Shown: positions 9,299 to 18,000 of the stretch, one piece after another
Layout: the number at the start of each line of letters is the position of its first letter
How positions within the stretch are numbered: position 1 is the stretch's first letter
From: Bacteroides finegoldii DSM 17565
GTDB taxonomy: Bacteria > Bacteroidota > Bacteroidia > Bacteroidales > Bacteroidaceae
Length of the DNA stretch: 64,000 nt
Direction of reading: 5' to 3'
Assembly: GCF_000156195.1 (NCBI RefSeq)
Contig: NZ_GG688323.1
Span: 20,463-84,462, forward strand
The notes under the pieces: generated by a model
Databases searched by the model: none
Seen by the model: the letters and a program-made list of their open reading frames with translations, nothing else
What the model was told of the DNA's origin: nothing
Made by a program: the position numbers and the translations under genes

Positions 9299-10807
9299 TC
9301 AAATAATTCTATGCATCTGGTGTCCTGTCACATAAATAGCGCTGAAAGGACGGGACGGACAAAGGTTCTCACACGCCCCACAACCGATACATTTTTCTAC
9401 ATTTACTACCGGAATCTTTGGAGAATCTGTTTTTTCAGGATTGGAAGCTACCATCTGTATGGCACCTGTCGGACAATGGCGGGCACAGTTGCCACATTCC
9501 ATTCCGTCTGTCAAAGGTACACAGTTCTCTTTAATCCATACGGCATGTCCGATCTGAATAGCTGATTTCTCGGCAAGACTGGTGAGATGAATAGCACCGG
9601 CAGGACAAACTTCCGAACATTTAGTACATTCGGGACGGCAATACCCACGTTCGTATGACATTTCCGGTTGCATCAATGTCAATAGGTTGTCCGATGGGCG
9701 CAATACCTGGTTAGGGCAAACAGAGACACATAATTGGCAGGCTGTGCAATGTTGAGTGAAATTGCGTGCGCTTAATGCACCGGGAGGATAGATAGGATTT
9801 TCTCTTTTGGGAATCTTTTTATCTTCGATAGTAGCCAATCCTCCATCTACTTTTTTCTCTTGTGCTTTCAGTACAGAAGTTGTAGCAAAAATGGCTGATG
9901 CTGAAAGAAAACTGCGACGGGCGTTATCTACCTGTCCGGCTGTGGCAGTCTTTGCTTTTGTATCTTCATTCGTTGCTGTTTCGTTTTTAGGTTTCCATCT
10001 TGTGTATGTAATGGCTCCATGCTTACACTTTCCGATGCAATCCATACAAGTCACACAACGGCTATAATCTATTTCATGAGCTTTCGGATTAATACACGAT
10101 GCTTTGCAATTGCGGGCACACAAACCGCAGTTGTTGCATTTGGAAGTATCAATTATAGGTTTGAAGATCGCATATTTGGATATAATCCCTAATACAGTAC
10201 CTACGGGGCAGATCGTATTACAATAGGTTCGTCCGTTGCGCCATGCCAAAATGAAAAGAACAACAAGGGTAACAATGGCAATCAGCATCGTTGAAAGACT
10301 CTTTATCCATATATCTACCTCATAAAAAGCATAACTATCCATTCGTTCGGCGAAGTACGCCAACAGGTTGTTTCCCCATTGCCAGACCGGTGCAAAAAGA
10401 TTGGAAGCTATCCGGCCATAAGCACTATACGGTGCCAGCAAGATAGCCAAAGAGTTCAAACCTGCAACCATCATGATAATGAATACTCCTAAAACGCTGT
10501 ACCGCAACCATTTCATTGCTGGTGAATAACGGAACCGGTTTTTCTTTTGTTTGCCGGATACCCACGAAACAATGTCCTGAAACACTCCCAACGGACAAAT
10601 AACAGAGCAGTAGATACGTCCGAACAGAAATGTAAGTACAACTAAAAACAATACGATACCTATGTTTAAGGCTAATAAAGCCGGCAGAAATTGAATTTTC
10701 ACCAACCATCCGAACCATGTGTGCAATGTACCCGTGAAGTCGAGAAAAAGCAGGGTAATAAGTGTAAAGCACACAATGGCGGCTGTAAGTCTGATAGTAC
10801 GTAGCAT
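9299..10807 (-). CDS. Membrane-bound polyferredoxin (NapH/NosR-like 4Fe-4S protein)
   Basis: A 502-residue protein. The N-terminal half has about five membrane helices and two CxxxCP motifs (CSVICPLG and CNTICPVG), the hallmark of NapH/NosR/CcoG-type electron-transfer proteins. The C-terminal half carries at least six cysteine clusters for 4Fe-4S centres: CNNCGLCARNC, CVTCMDCIGKC, CTACQLCVSVCP, CRPECTKCSEVCP, CGNCARHCP and CIGCGACENLCP. A Tat-like RRSFLSASAIFATTSVL segment lies mid-protein. It probably moves electrons across or along the inner membrane to the aldo/keto reductase encoded next. It is the first gene of a four-gene operon behind the promoter at 10897-10926. Confidence 0.88.
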   Translation of the reverse strand: MLRTIRLTAAIVCFTLITLLFLDFTGTLHTWFGWLVKIQFLPALLALNIGIVLFLVVLTFLFGRIYCSVICPLGVFQDIVSWVSGKQKKNRFRYSPAMKWLRYSVLGVFIIMMVAGLNSLAILLAPYSAYGRIASNLFAPVWQWGNNLLAYFAERMDSYAFYEVDIWIKSLSTMLIAIVTLVVLFILAWRNGRTYCNTICPVGTVLGIISKYAIFKPIIDTSKCNNCGLCARNCKASCINPKAHEIDYSRCVTCMDCIGKCKHGAITYTRWKPKNETATNEDTKAKTATAGQVDNARRSFLSASAIFATTSVLKAQEKKVDGGLATIEDKKIPKRENPIYPPGALSARNFTQHCTACQLCVSVCPNQVLRPSDNLLTLMQPEMSYERGYCRPECTKCSEVCPAGAIHLTSLAEKSAIQIGHAVWIKENCVPLTDGMECGNCARHCPTGAIQMVASNPEKTDSPKIPVVNVEKCIGCGACENLCPSRPFSAIYVTGHQMHRII

Positions 10808-10887
10808 AAACTAATTAATTTTCAATTTATAGTAGTTAGATCTAAATGTCAATGTCCTACATCGTCAGAATTAAACTTGATGATGTT

Positions 10888-10926
10888 TTAACTTTGCAAA
10901 GTTAATCAAGGAAACTTATTTTTCAA
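10888..10926 (-). promoter_or_regulatory. Promoter of the polyferredoxin operon, with an overlapping 18-bp palindrome
   Basis: On the minus strand TTG (10926-10924), a 19-base spacer and TAACTTTG (10904-10897) match the Bacteroides -33/-7 consensus. The -7 box lies within a perfect 18-bp palindrome, TTAACTTTGCAAAGTTAA (10888-10905), covering the box and the predicted start region. A symmetric site there is well placed for a repressor or redox regulator. The palindrome also carries TAACTTTG on the plus strand, so a divergent transcript is conceivable. Confidence 0.6.
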
Positions 10927-11115
10927 CTATATATATTACAGATTATTATACCCGAATTACTGAAAGTGCTTGTTTAAACGAAAATATACCAACTATGAAA
11001 AGCTCATTGGGGCATTAGGAAAAGTAAGTGCCACTCTTGTTTTTTACTATTTAATTTCGTATATTTAAAGTTCCTCATCTTTCTGAAAATAAATAGTCAT
11101 TTTGCAGAATGACAA

Positions 11116-11181
11116 ATATCACCTTGTAACGTGCCATTTGTCATCCTATAAGGTGACTATTGTCATGTTATAACGGGACTA
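11116..11181. repeat. Three degenerate 22-bp tandem units in a 471-bp intergenic gap
   Basis: Units start at 11116, 11138 and 11160 with an exact 22-base period. The last two agree at 18 of 22 positions (both begin TTGTCAT and end GACTA); the first is more diverged. On the minus strand the units start TAGTC or similar, recalling the array at 54568-54659. Apart from this array and the promoters at either end, I see nothing in 10927-11247. Confidence 0.55.
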
Positions 11182-11247
11182 CTACCCGATTGCATAAAAG
11201 GTTACTATTTCTGTACTAAAATGAAGAAGTCTCTAATGATTTTATAA

Positions 11248-11255
11248 TATCTTTG
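11248..11255 (+). promoter_or_regulatory. -7 promoter box of the HAD phosphatase gene
   Basis: TATCTTTG matches TAnnTTTG and lies 23 bases before the ATG at 11279. No convincing -33 TTTG is found at the usual distance. Confidence 0.4.
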
Positions 11256-11278
11256 TAGTAAATTAAAAATGATATATC

Positions 11279-11896
11279 ATGATTAAAAACATTGTATTTG
11301 ATTTTGGTGGTGTGATTGTGGATATTGACCGTGACAAAGCGGTTCAAGCATTTATCAAACTGGGACTGGCAGATGCCGACACCCGTCTGGATAAATATCA
11401 CCAGACTGGCATCTTTCAAGAACTGGAAGAAGGTAAGCTAAGTGCGGATGAGTTTCGAAAACAACTGGGGAATTTATGTGGCCGTTCATTGACGATGGAG
11501 GAAACCAAACAGGCATGGCTGGGATTTTTCAATGAGGTGAATCTAAATAAACTCGATTATATATTAGAATTGAGAAAATCATATCATGTGTATATTTTAA
11601 GTAATACTAATCCTTTCGTTATGTCATGGGCATGCAGCCCTGATTTCTCGTCAAGGAAAAAGCCGTTGAATGATTACTGTGATAAACTATATCTGTCTTA
11701 TCAAGTCGGTCACACAAAACCTGCACCGGAAATATTCGATTATATGGTGAATGATTGCAATATCATTCCTTCTGAAACTTTATTTGTAGATGACGGCGCC
11801 TCGAATATCCAAATCGGTAAAGGACTGGGATTTGAAACTTTCCAGCCGAAGAATGGTGAAGATTGGCGGGAGAAAATGACTGTTATCCTGAAGTAA
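11279..11896 (+). CDS. HAD-superfamily hydrolase, YihX-like phosphatase
   Basis: A 205-residue cytosolic haloacid-dehalogenase-type hydrolase. Motif I is FDFGGVIVDID with nucleophile Asp8, and Gly in the +2 position as in the YihX subfamily. Motif II is YILSNTN, motif III the Lys in GHTKPAPEIFDYM, and motif IV LFVDDGASNIQIG. A helical cap occupies roughly residues 18-85. Relatives dephosphorylate sugar phosphates or related metabolites; the exact substrate cannot be inferred. It is a single-gene unit with its own -7 box and a downstream terminator shared with the convergent membrane gene. Confidence 0.85.
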   Translation: MIKNIVFDFGGVIVDIDRDKAVQAFIKLGLADADTRLDKYHQTGIFQELEEGKLSADEFRKQLGNLCGRSLTMEETKQAWLGFFNEVNLNKLDYILELRKSYHVYILSNTNPFVMSWACSPDFSSRKKPLNDYCDKLYLSYQVGHTKPAPEIFDYMVNDCNIIPSETLFVDDGASNIQIGKGLGFETFQPKNGEDWREKMTVILK

Positions 11897-11899
11897 TGC

Positions 11900-11940
11900 A
11901 AAAAGTCTTTCATAGCCATTAAAGCTAGAAAGACTTTTTT
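11900..11940. terminator. Bidirectional intrinsic terminator
   Basis: AAAAAGTCTTTC (11900-11911) pairs with GAAAGACTTTTT (11928-11939) across a 16-base loop. A-run on the left and T-run on the right let it serve both the HAD gene and the convergent minus-strand operon. Confidence 0.8.
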
Positions 11941-11968
11941 GATTTGAATATCTTCTATGTGTTCTAGA

Positions 11969-12697
11969 TCAATTCTTCGGAACTAATTCTAAAAACATGG
12001 TAGTAGTCAGCAACACAGCCAGTCCGATGCAAACGCTTATCAATAGCCAATTGATATATTTGGCTTTCGGCTTGGTGTCGGCATGCAGATTGTTCAGGAA
12101 ATATTCTCTGAAGAAAAGATACAGGCCGGGAATTGTGGCACTTGCCAACAGGAAATCTTCCGGAATCTGGAAGAAATAAGTTTTGGATAATCCGATCAAT
12201 GACCAGTGGCAAAGGAAAAGGACTAGAAACATATTCACTTTGTGAGCAAACAGCAATAATAGCCCAATGGTAAACACAACCACAGAACAAGGCATTACCG
12301 GAGAAGTCATTTCCGGAAAGGAAAGTCCGCGCGCTAATGATACTAAAGGATATATGAATGGCATTGCCAACAAGACATAGGACAGGATGTCGTATTTGTG
12401 GGTACGTTCGAAAGTCGTGTATCCCGTAATCGCATCCCATATCCAAATAATAGCCATTACTCCCCAGAACATAGCCATCACTCCATTGTAACTACGTTCT
12501 TCGCAATAGACATAATAGTAGATTACCGAAATCCATGTATAAAGTCCTATCATATAAAACTTCATCGCCATCTTCACCCATGTGCGCGGTTTACTGATAA
12601 GCAATCCGGTCAATGCAATACCAATCAGAATGATGACTGTCTGTAAAAGCCAAGTAGCTGAATTATAATATGCAATTGTTCTCCAAAAAATCTCCAT
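11969..12697 (-). CDS. Seven-helix membrane protein of unknown function (DUF6064-like)
   Basis: A 242-residue protein with about seven membrane helices separated by very short loops. It has no recognisable catalytic motif. The sequence has the general look of the DUF6064 group (MEIFWRTIAYYNSATWLLQ at the N-terminus, acid and aromatic residues near the membrane edge), but that assignment is from memory. It lies 10 bases after the second ThrE-half gene and is probably the last gene of that operon, ending at the bidirectional terminator. No function is proposed. Confidence 0.65.
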   Translation of the reverse strand: MEIFWRTIAYYNSATWLLQTVIILIGIALTGLLISKPRTWVKMAMKFYMIGLYTWISVIYYYVYCEERSYNGVMAMFWGVMAIIWIWDAITGYTTFERTHKYDILSYVLLAMPFIYPLVSLARGLSFPEMTSPVMPCSVVVFTIGLLLLFAHKVNMFLVLFLCHWSLIGLSKTYFFQIPEDFLLASATIPGLYLFFREYFLNNLHADTKPKAKYINWLLISVCIGLAVLLTTTMFLELVPKN

Positions 12698-12707
12698 AAA
12701 AGTAGTT

Positions 12708-13193
12708 TTAATGTCTTGTTAATGAAAAAGCTCTATGTGGGAATAGGAACATCGGGAAAGTGGCTCCTACTGCCAACATGAAAATAACCGTGCTTGCTAC
12801 CAGGCTGTTGGAGAAGAACATTGACATGAACTTATCCAGATTTTCCGGGTCATTCACGTTCTGCAAACACATGATAAGTGAAAATACCATGTTGTATGCA
12901 AATTTGCCCGGAATCATCGGAAGCAGAGCCGGAATATAAAGTACTGTCATCGGGCAATATACTTTTTTCCCTAACCATAAACTACCAAAACCGATCACTA
13001 AGCCGGCAAATAAAGAAGCTGTAGCAATATCTACCCCTAAATAAGTCATCAGGCAAAAACGGCAAGCGTGTCCCAATGCCGCCAATAAGGCAATCATCTT
13101 AAATGCCCGCAAAGGAGGATCGGAAATCGCACCAAATCCTATACCTGCCACTGCTGCAAAAAATCCGTCAGTAAAAATGTCGAGTGCTATCAT
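12708..13193 (-). CDS. ThrE-type threonine/serine exporter, C-terminal half as separate subunit (DUF3815)
   Basis: A 161-residue membrane protein with four to five helices, matching the ThrE_2/DUF3815 half of the threonine/serine exporter family. Characteristic stretches are GFGAISDPPLRAF at the start and PMTVLYIPALLPMIPGKFAY mid-protein. In Corynebacterium ThrE both halves are fused; here they are separate genes one base apart and presumably form a two-subunit exporter. It moves small hydroxy amino acids, or in some bacteria related metabolites, out of the cytosol. The true substrate here is unknown. Confidence 0.85.
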   Translation of the reverse strand: MIALDIFTDGFFAAVAGIGFGAISDPPLRAFKMIALLAALGHACRFCLMTYLGVDIATASLFAGLVIGFGSLWLGKKVYCPMTVLYIPALLPMIPGKFAYNMVFSLIMCLQNVNDPENLDKFMSMFFSNSLVASTVIFMLAVGATFPMFLFPHRAFSLTRH

Positions 13194-13194
13194 A

Positions 13195-13962
13195 TTAAAT
13201 TAAACTGTTTTTTACCATTAGTAATGTGAAAGAAAGTCCGATAGCAATGCTGACAATCAGCAAGGAGGCTTCTGTCAGACGGGCAAATCCGGTCAGTACA
13301 TATCCTTCGACTATATCAATCACTCCATTAATCAAAGGAACACCGGGAACAAGATAAAGTACACTGGTAGCCATTGCTATCTCTGAAGTTGTATCGAAAA
13401 TCAAGGCTGTAGAAGCGCAAAGGGAAGCAACAAAAGCTGAAACGATAAAAACAATGTAATGATTCAGCTTTTTCTTCTGCATCTGTTGTTTCAGATAGAA
13501 TCCTGTGATGGTAGCAGAAAAGACAATTCCCATAGATATTAAATCGCCACCGAACAATTTGCAGAATGATGCATTGGCGAATCCGACTAACAATAAGACG
13601 AAGAGAGGATGTATCATCGGGGCGGAAACGATTTTCTTGTATTTGGCTGTCAGTTCCTCCAATGACAGATGATTGTCTACCGCTTCCCAACTTAATGCGC
13701 TTAACTCTGAGTTGTGTTCAAAACTAATGGGATGTGCGGGGATATCGATAACTTCATTACAAGCTTCATTCGTCTCTTTATCTACAATTGTCAAAATGAT
13801 GTTTTTATGAAATACGCCTAACTTTACATCTAGTCCGAAAGCTTCTCCAATACGTTTGGAATTGCGCACTACCCGCGAAGTATGTACTCCTGCGCCCATT
13901 AAATGGGCCGAATATTCTGCTATAAATTTACCTATCGATAATAAAGATTCGCTTGTCTTCAT
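13195..13962 (-). CDS. ThrE-type threonine/serine exporter, N-terminal half (DUF1212)
   Basis: A 255-residue membrane protein of the ThrE_1/DUF1212 family. A cytosolic N-terminal domain of about 120 residues (SAHLMGAGVHTSRVVRNSKRI) is followed by five membrane helices. I place the start at the ATG at 13962 (MKTSESLL) rather than the upstream ATG at 13989. A -7 box lies at 13987-13994, so transcription should begin near 13980 and the upstream ATG would not be in the message. The second ThrE half follows after one base. The last membrane segments (ASLLIVSIAIGLSFTLLMV) end four residues from the stop. Confidence 0.85.
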   Translation of the reverse strand: MKTSESLLSIGKFIAEYSAHLMGAGVHTSRVVRNSKRIGEAFGLDVKLGVFHKNIILTIVDKETNEACNEVIDIPAHPISFEHNSELSALSWEAVDNHLSLEELTAKYKKIVSAPMIHPLFVLLLVGFANASFCKLFGGDLISMGIVFSATITGFYLKQQMQKKKLNHYIVFIVSAFVASLCASTALIFDTTSEIAMATSVLYLVPGVPLINGVIDIVEGYVLTGFARLTEASLLIVSIAIGLSFTLLMVKNSLI

Positions 13963-13986
13963 GAATGTGATATTTTTAATTGGGCG

Positions 13987-13994
13987 CAAAAGTA
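13987..13994 (-). promoter_or_regulatory. -7 promoter box of the ThrE operon
   Basis: TACTTTTG on the minus strand fits TAnnTTTG. It sits 24 bases before the ATG at 13962 and overlaps the alternative start at 13989, which decides the start codon. The -33 box is not clear. Confidence 0.45.
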
Positions 13995-14022
13995 CAAAAA
14001 AAATAGCAACTACCTAACCTAA

Positions 14023-14274
14023 TTATAAAATACCCGAAAAATCTTTTATACTACTAACAATCCTATCTTTTAATTCTTTGCTTTCAGCCATTGTAAAATC
14101 ACAGGCAACATCTGTCGGAGCCATTAATACTGCCTTGGCTTCTTCCGCGTCTGCCAGTTCATCCGGATGTTCCTTGAAATAAGCCTCCCATTTGGAGGCT
14201 GACTGTGGAACCACCCCCAGCACATAGTTGATAAAGTCATCATCCGTCAAAAAATCTTTTACCTTAGAATACAT
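14023..14274 (-). CDS. Small protein resembling the cytosolic N-terminal domain of a FecR-type anti-sigma factor
   Basis: An 83-residue acidic protein with no membrane segment. The sequence DDDFINYVLGVVPQSASKWEAYFKEHPDELADAEEAKAVL follows the pattern of the N-terminal sigma-binding domain of Bacteroidetes FecR-like anti-sigma factors (short helix, W-x-x-Y/F, EHPE, helix). In those proteins a membrane helix and periplasmic domain follow; here the protein stops. It is 82 bases downstream of an ECF sigma factor gene, where an anti-sigma is expected. I infer a soluble, stand-alone sigma regulator. The homology is by eye and modest. A conserved hypothetical protein is the alternative. Confidence 0.6.
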   Translation of the reverse strand: MYSKVKDFLTDDDFINYVLGVVPQSASKWEAYFKEHPDELADAEEAKAVLMAPTDVACDFTMAESKELKDRIVSSIKDFSGIL

Positions 14275-14356
14275 ATCACATCCTTTTTAAGCGTTTACGT
14301 AAATAGGACGGTGTTATCCTGTATATGTACTCAATAAAGCATTCTTTTTACCATAA

Positions 14357-14908
14357 TTAACTTGCCAAATCACGTAACTTTGTCAATCCGCGATACATCA
14401 AGTTGCGTACAGACTGATAATTCATGTTCATAATTTCGCAGATATCTTCATATTTCTTTTCTTCTATATAATATAGAGTGAGTGCTTCGCGCTGGCGGGG
14501 GGATAGTTGGTTTAGTAAACGCTTAATAAGGAAAAACTCATTTTTGCGCTGTTCTTTTTCCGCATAATCATTTTCTACATCTGTAGGAGCCAGCATATTG
14601 ACTTCTTCAATAGCTGTATCGGACATATACATACGTTTACGAAGTTCATCGCACAACTTGTTCTTTAATGAGATGAACATATAGGATTTCAGATTATCAA
14701 TAGTTCCTAGTTCATCTTTCTTAGTATAAAGCTTCACAAAAACATCATGGATGCAATCTTTCAATAACTCTTTATCCAAAGTTAGCTTTAGCCCATAATT
14801 AAAAAGGATATTGATATATAAATCATATAGCTGAGAAAAAGCTGCCATATTCCCCGCTTGAAATGAAGCGAATAAAGTTTCGGTTGAATTATTAGTTTGT
14901 CCCATCAT
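14357..14908 (-). CDS. ECF-family RNA polymerase sigma factor
   Basis: A sigma-70 family factor of about 183 residues. Region 2 runs from FASFQAGNMAAFSQLYDLY through DCIHDVFVKLYTKKDEL and LKSYMFISLKNKLCDELRK. Region 4 reads LLNQLSPRQREALTLYYIEEKKYEDICEIMNMNYQSVRNLMYRGLTKLR and contains the helix-turn-helix. I choose the ATG at 14908 rather than the TTG at 14938, because a -7 box spans 14936-14943 and the TTG lies within it. The 83-residue anti-sigma-like gene follows. No SusC/SusD or FecR/TonB receptor genes adjoin, so it is not the usual glycan-scavenging ECF/FecR arrangement. Confidence 0.9.
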   Translation of the reverse strand: MMGQTNNSTETLFASFQAGNMAAFSQLYDLYINILFNYGLKLTLDKELLKDCIHDVFVKLYTKKDELGTIDNLKSYMFISLKNKLCDELRKRMYMSDTAIEEVNMLAPTDVENDYAEKEQRKNEFFLIKRLLNQLSPRQREALTLYYIEEKKYEDICEIMNMNYQSVRNLMYRGLTKLRDLAS

Positions 14909-14935
14909 AGCATTAATTCGATTGATTTGATGTTG

Positions 14936-14943
14936 CAAAACTA
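14936..14943 (-). promoter_or_regulatory. -7 promoter box of the ECF sigma gene
   Basis: TAGTTTTG on the minus strand matches TAnnTTTG, 27 bases before the ATG at 14908. Its position rules out the TTG at 14938 as the start codon. No convincing -33 box is seen. Confidence 0.4.
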
Positions 14944-15046
14944 GGCAGTATCCGTCACAACCTTAGGTAAAATCTGGTTTGTGGATTGAAAAAATAAGTA
15001 TCATGTTTTATAACACTCTTTTATTAGAATTTACCTATATAAAACA

Positions 15047-15079
15047 AAAATCCCGTTGAAGATCATTCAACGGGATTTT
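15047..15079 (-). terminator. Intrinsic terminator of the beta-helix/TIM-barrel gene
   Basis: A perfect 14-bp stem, AAAATCCCGTTGAA with its complement, closes a 5-base loop just after the stop codon at 15085. Flanking A and T runs make it usable in both directions. Confidence 0.85.
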
Positions 15080-15084
15080 CTATC

Positions 15085-18000
15085 TTATAGCTTATGAAAC
15101 CAATAAATGCCTTCTTTCTTATCTGGTACCTTTAAAGTATATAGTCCTTTTATTTTCAGCGATTTATTTATTGTGTTCACTTCCCCGGAATCAGGGTGAA
15201 TGTACTTTAATACATATTTTCCGGACGATAAATGAATGGGAATTTCTGTTCCAGACTTGGAATAAATGATATTTCCTGTATCAGATTTTACCAATTTCTT
15301 ATATTGATCAGTATTGGTCTCTTCCACTTCCATAACTGCCGCATCCTTTAAGAAAGCCTTGTCTTTACACGGAATAACAGGACACGAGCCACTTGCCATG
15401 AATACTGCCCATCCCATAGAAGGATAATTTTGCGCATAGAAAGTTACTGCTTTCTGAGGAAACTTCCGGCGGTATTCGCTCACTGCCTTATAAGCTTCAT
15501 TAAAGGTTATCTTTCCTACTTTCATCTTACGCATATGCTGGCGGGGAGCCATGTTTTTCCCACCTTCCGGCGCAAAGATTCCATCTTTCTTATAATGCCA
15601 ATAACGAATATCAATAACATCTACCACAGCAGCCCGTTTAGGGTCTGCAAGAATAGCATCCTGCACATCCTTTGTCGTACTCAATGCTACTTTAGCTTTC
15701 TTTCCGGTTTCAGCTTCCCACTCGGCTATGACATCCAACCAGAACTGTACGAAGTGCAATGGCCCTGTAAATTCTGCACTTGTCAGTTGAATGACATTCG
15801 AATTATCTGAGAAGTTATTGAGACATTGGCGAATGTATTGCCTATGCAACTCGCGGCGTACCGGATGACTGATATCGTAAAACATATCTGCTACGAAAAT
15901 ACGTTTGTCTCCGGCAAATGGAACGGGTTCCGGAAATCCGGTCTCATTGATATTATTACTGCTTCTCCACGGACAGTCCACCCAATGTGCTCCGGCTTCC
16001 AGAATATTATGCTGGAAGTAGTTTTCGTGGAATAGAAGCAGTCCATCTTTGCTTCCTTTCTCTGCAAATTCTTTCAAGCGCGACCAGTACCAGGCATTGG
16101 GGCGTTTCAAATCATATTTGCTTAAACCTTCCCAAGCTGTTCCCTGACCACTACGTCCGAATGGCTGTTCGTAAAAAGGACCCCATACATCTCCATCCCG
16201 GCGGCGGATACGTTCATGGTCATCCCGACGGCGGTCATACCACAGTCCATAGTTCTGGTCAAAAACAAGTATGTTCTTCTGTTTCATGAAGCTGACTACA
16301 GAGTCGATACGGTCAGTCAGTCCCAATCCTTCGCGTCCCGGCACAAAGCGGGTGATGGCAGGGCTTGCTTTTTTCAAAAAGTTGGTTTTAAGTTTTCCAT
16401 TCCACCAAGGAGTTGTATGACTGCCTCCTACAAGCAATACACCATCCATTTGAATACGTCCGTTGACGATACTTATTTCCGGTTGTGTCCGTTGTTTGTT
16501 TGAAATAGTCTTTTTCTCTTTAATATCATCGATTGATTTGACTCCTGTTGGCACGACTGAAGGGATAAATTTATTTTCTTCGATCCAATGCTCCAATGTC
16601 AAACGAGGATTATAAGCTTCTTTTGCCAATGCCATAGCTACTTCTACGGTAGGGCTACTTGTTGCACTTGTGTTTCTAGGCAGGATACGTGCCCGTTCTG
16701 CGCATTCTTTTTGCAGGCGTTCCGTTAATTGGGCATAAAATATACTGCGCGGCTGGACATGATTATTGGACTGTGCCCATTCTCCGTCTCCCGAGAACTG
16801 TGCCCAGCAACCATACGCACGATTTTGTGCATCTTTTGCCGGAGTATAACATTCTATTTCTGCAGCGGTACATTGCCAGAACAGACTGTTGCCTGTATTC
16901 CAACCGGCTCCATTCTTATCCTGCCCTAAATTTTTAAAAGTGAGATTATGTCCGTCGATATTGACGACATCAAACAGTAAACCACACGCCCAAGCATCAA
17001 TAGAACCACTGAATCCTAAAGATTGGTACGAATCGCATTGAACGAAAGCATTAGGGCCGGCAGCGCAGAATCCGGCCGCGAAATCGTGAATGCCTTGTTC
17101 CGAATAACAACGTTGGAATAAAGTCTGCTGTCCCAATGTGTGGAAAGTACAACGGCGCATCCCTCCTATTTCGGAAACGGGATCTTTCGAAATACAATCC
17201 TCGACAGTGATTTTAGAACCGGTCCGTTGAACGATTACAGCGCTTCCTGCAAAATGCCTGAAATTAACTTGCCTTACCCAGCAGTTTTCTGCAGCTTCGA
17301 TGGAAATCCCTGTCCAACAATGATCCTCGTCTTTCGGATAGTGTTTATCATAATCTGAGACCAATGTCAGATTCTCTACACCGCAGTTTTCAATACGTCC
17401 GTTCCATTGGTATGTCATAATGGTAGATACACCGTATTTGGCATCCAATGCCACAGTCAACGGTGCATCTAAGGTAAGCAGGTTACCATTAATATCGCTA
17501 ACAACCCGGTCCCATGTTAAATCCATATCCCCTTCTTTCCATCCTAAGGCGCTGATTCCTCCTCCAAAGATGTTACAACCTAAAGAAGCAATCCACTCCT
17601 TACCGGAAGGACGGGTTACCATAATCCGGTCTCCTTTTTTCAGAGAAGTCCCCAAAGCGACTTCCAACGTTTTTGTATTCACCGGAACATAGTTTGAGAG
17701 TACTTGTAATGTATCTTTTATTACCAAGTCGTTTTCTCCTTCCATATAGATAAGAGAACCCCGATCCACTCCTTTCTTTAATAATATTGTACTTTCTTTA
17801 TCCATTCCCCGTAATACGATTCCGGATGTAGCAATGCGGATACTTCCGGACAGGGAAAACTCGCCTTTATCCAATAACACAGCACCGCGGAAACCTGAAA
17901 TATCAGGAGGCAAGGAGGCTACATAGTCTATGGCACGTTGAATTCTTGTTGTATTGTCTCCGGGTTTCCAAGATACAAATACGACATTCCGAACGGAGGG

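Noticed and set aside
10889..10896. Plus-strand TAACTTTG as promoter of the HAD gene
   Set aside because: It is nearly 400 bases from the ATG and is explained by the palindrome; a better -7 box lies at 11248-11255.
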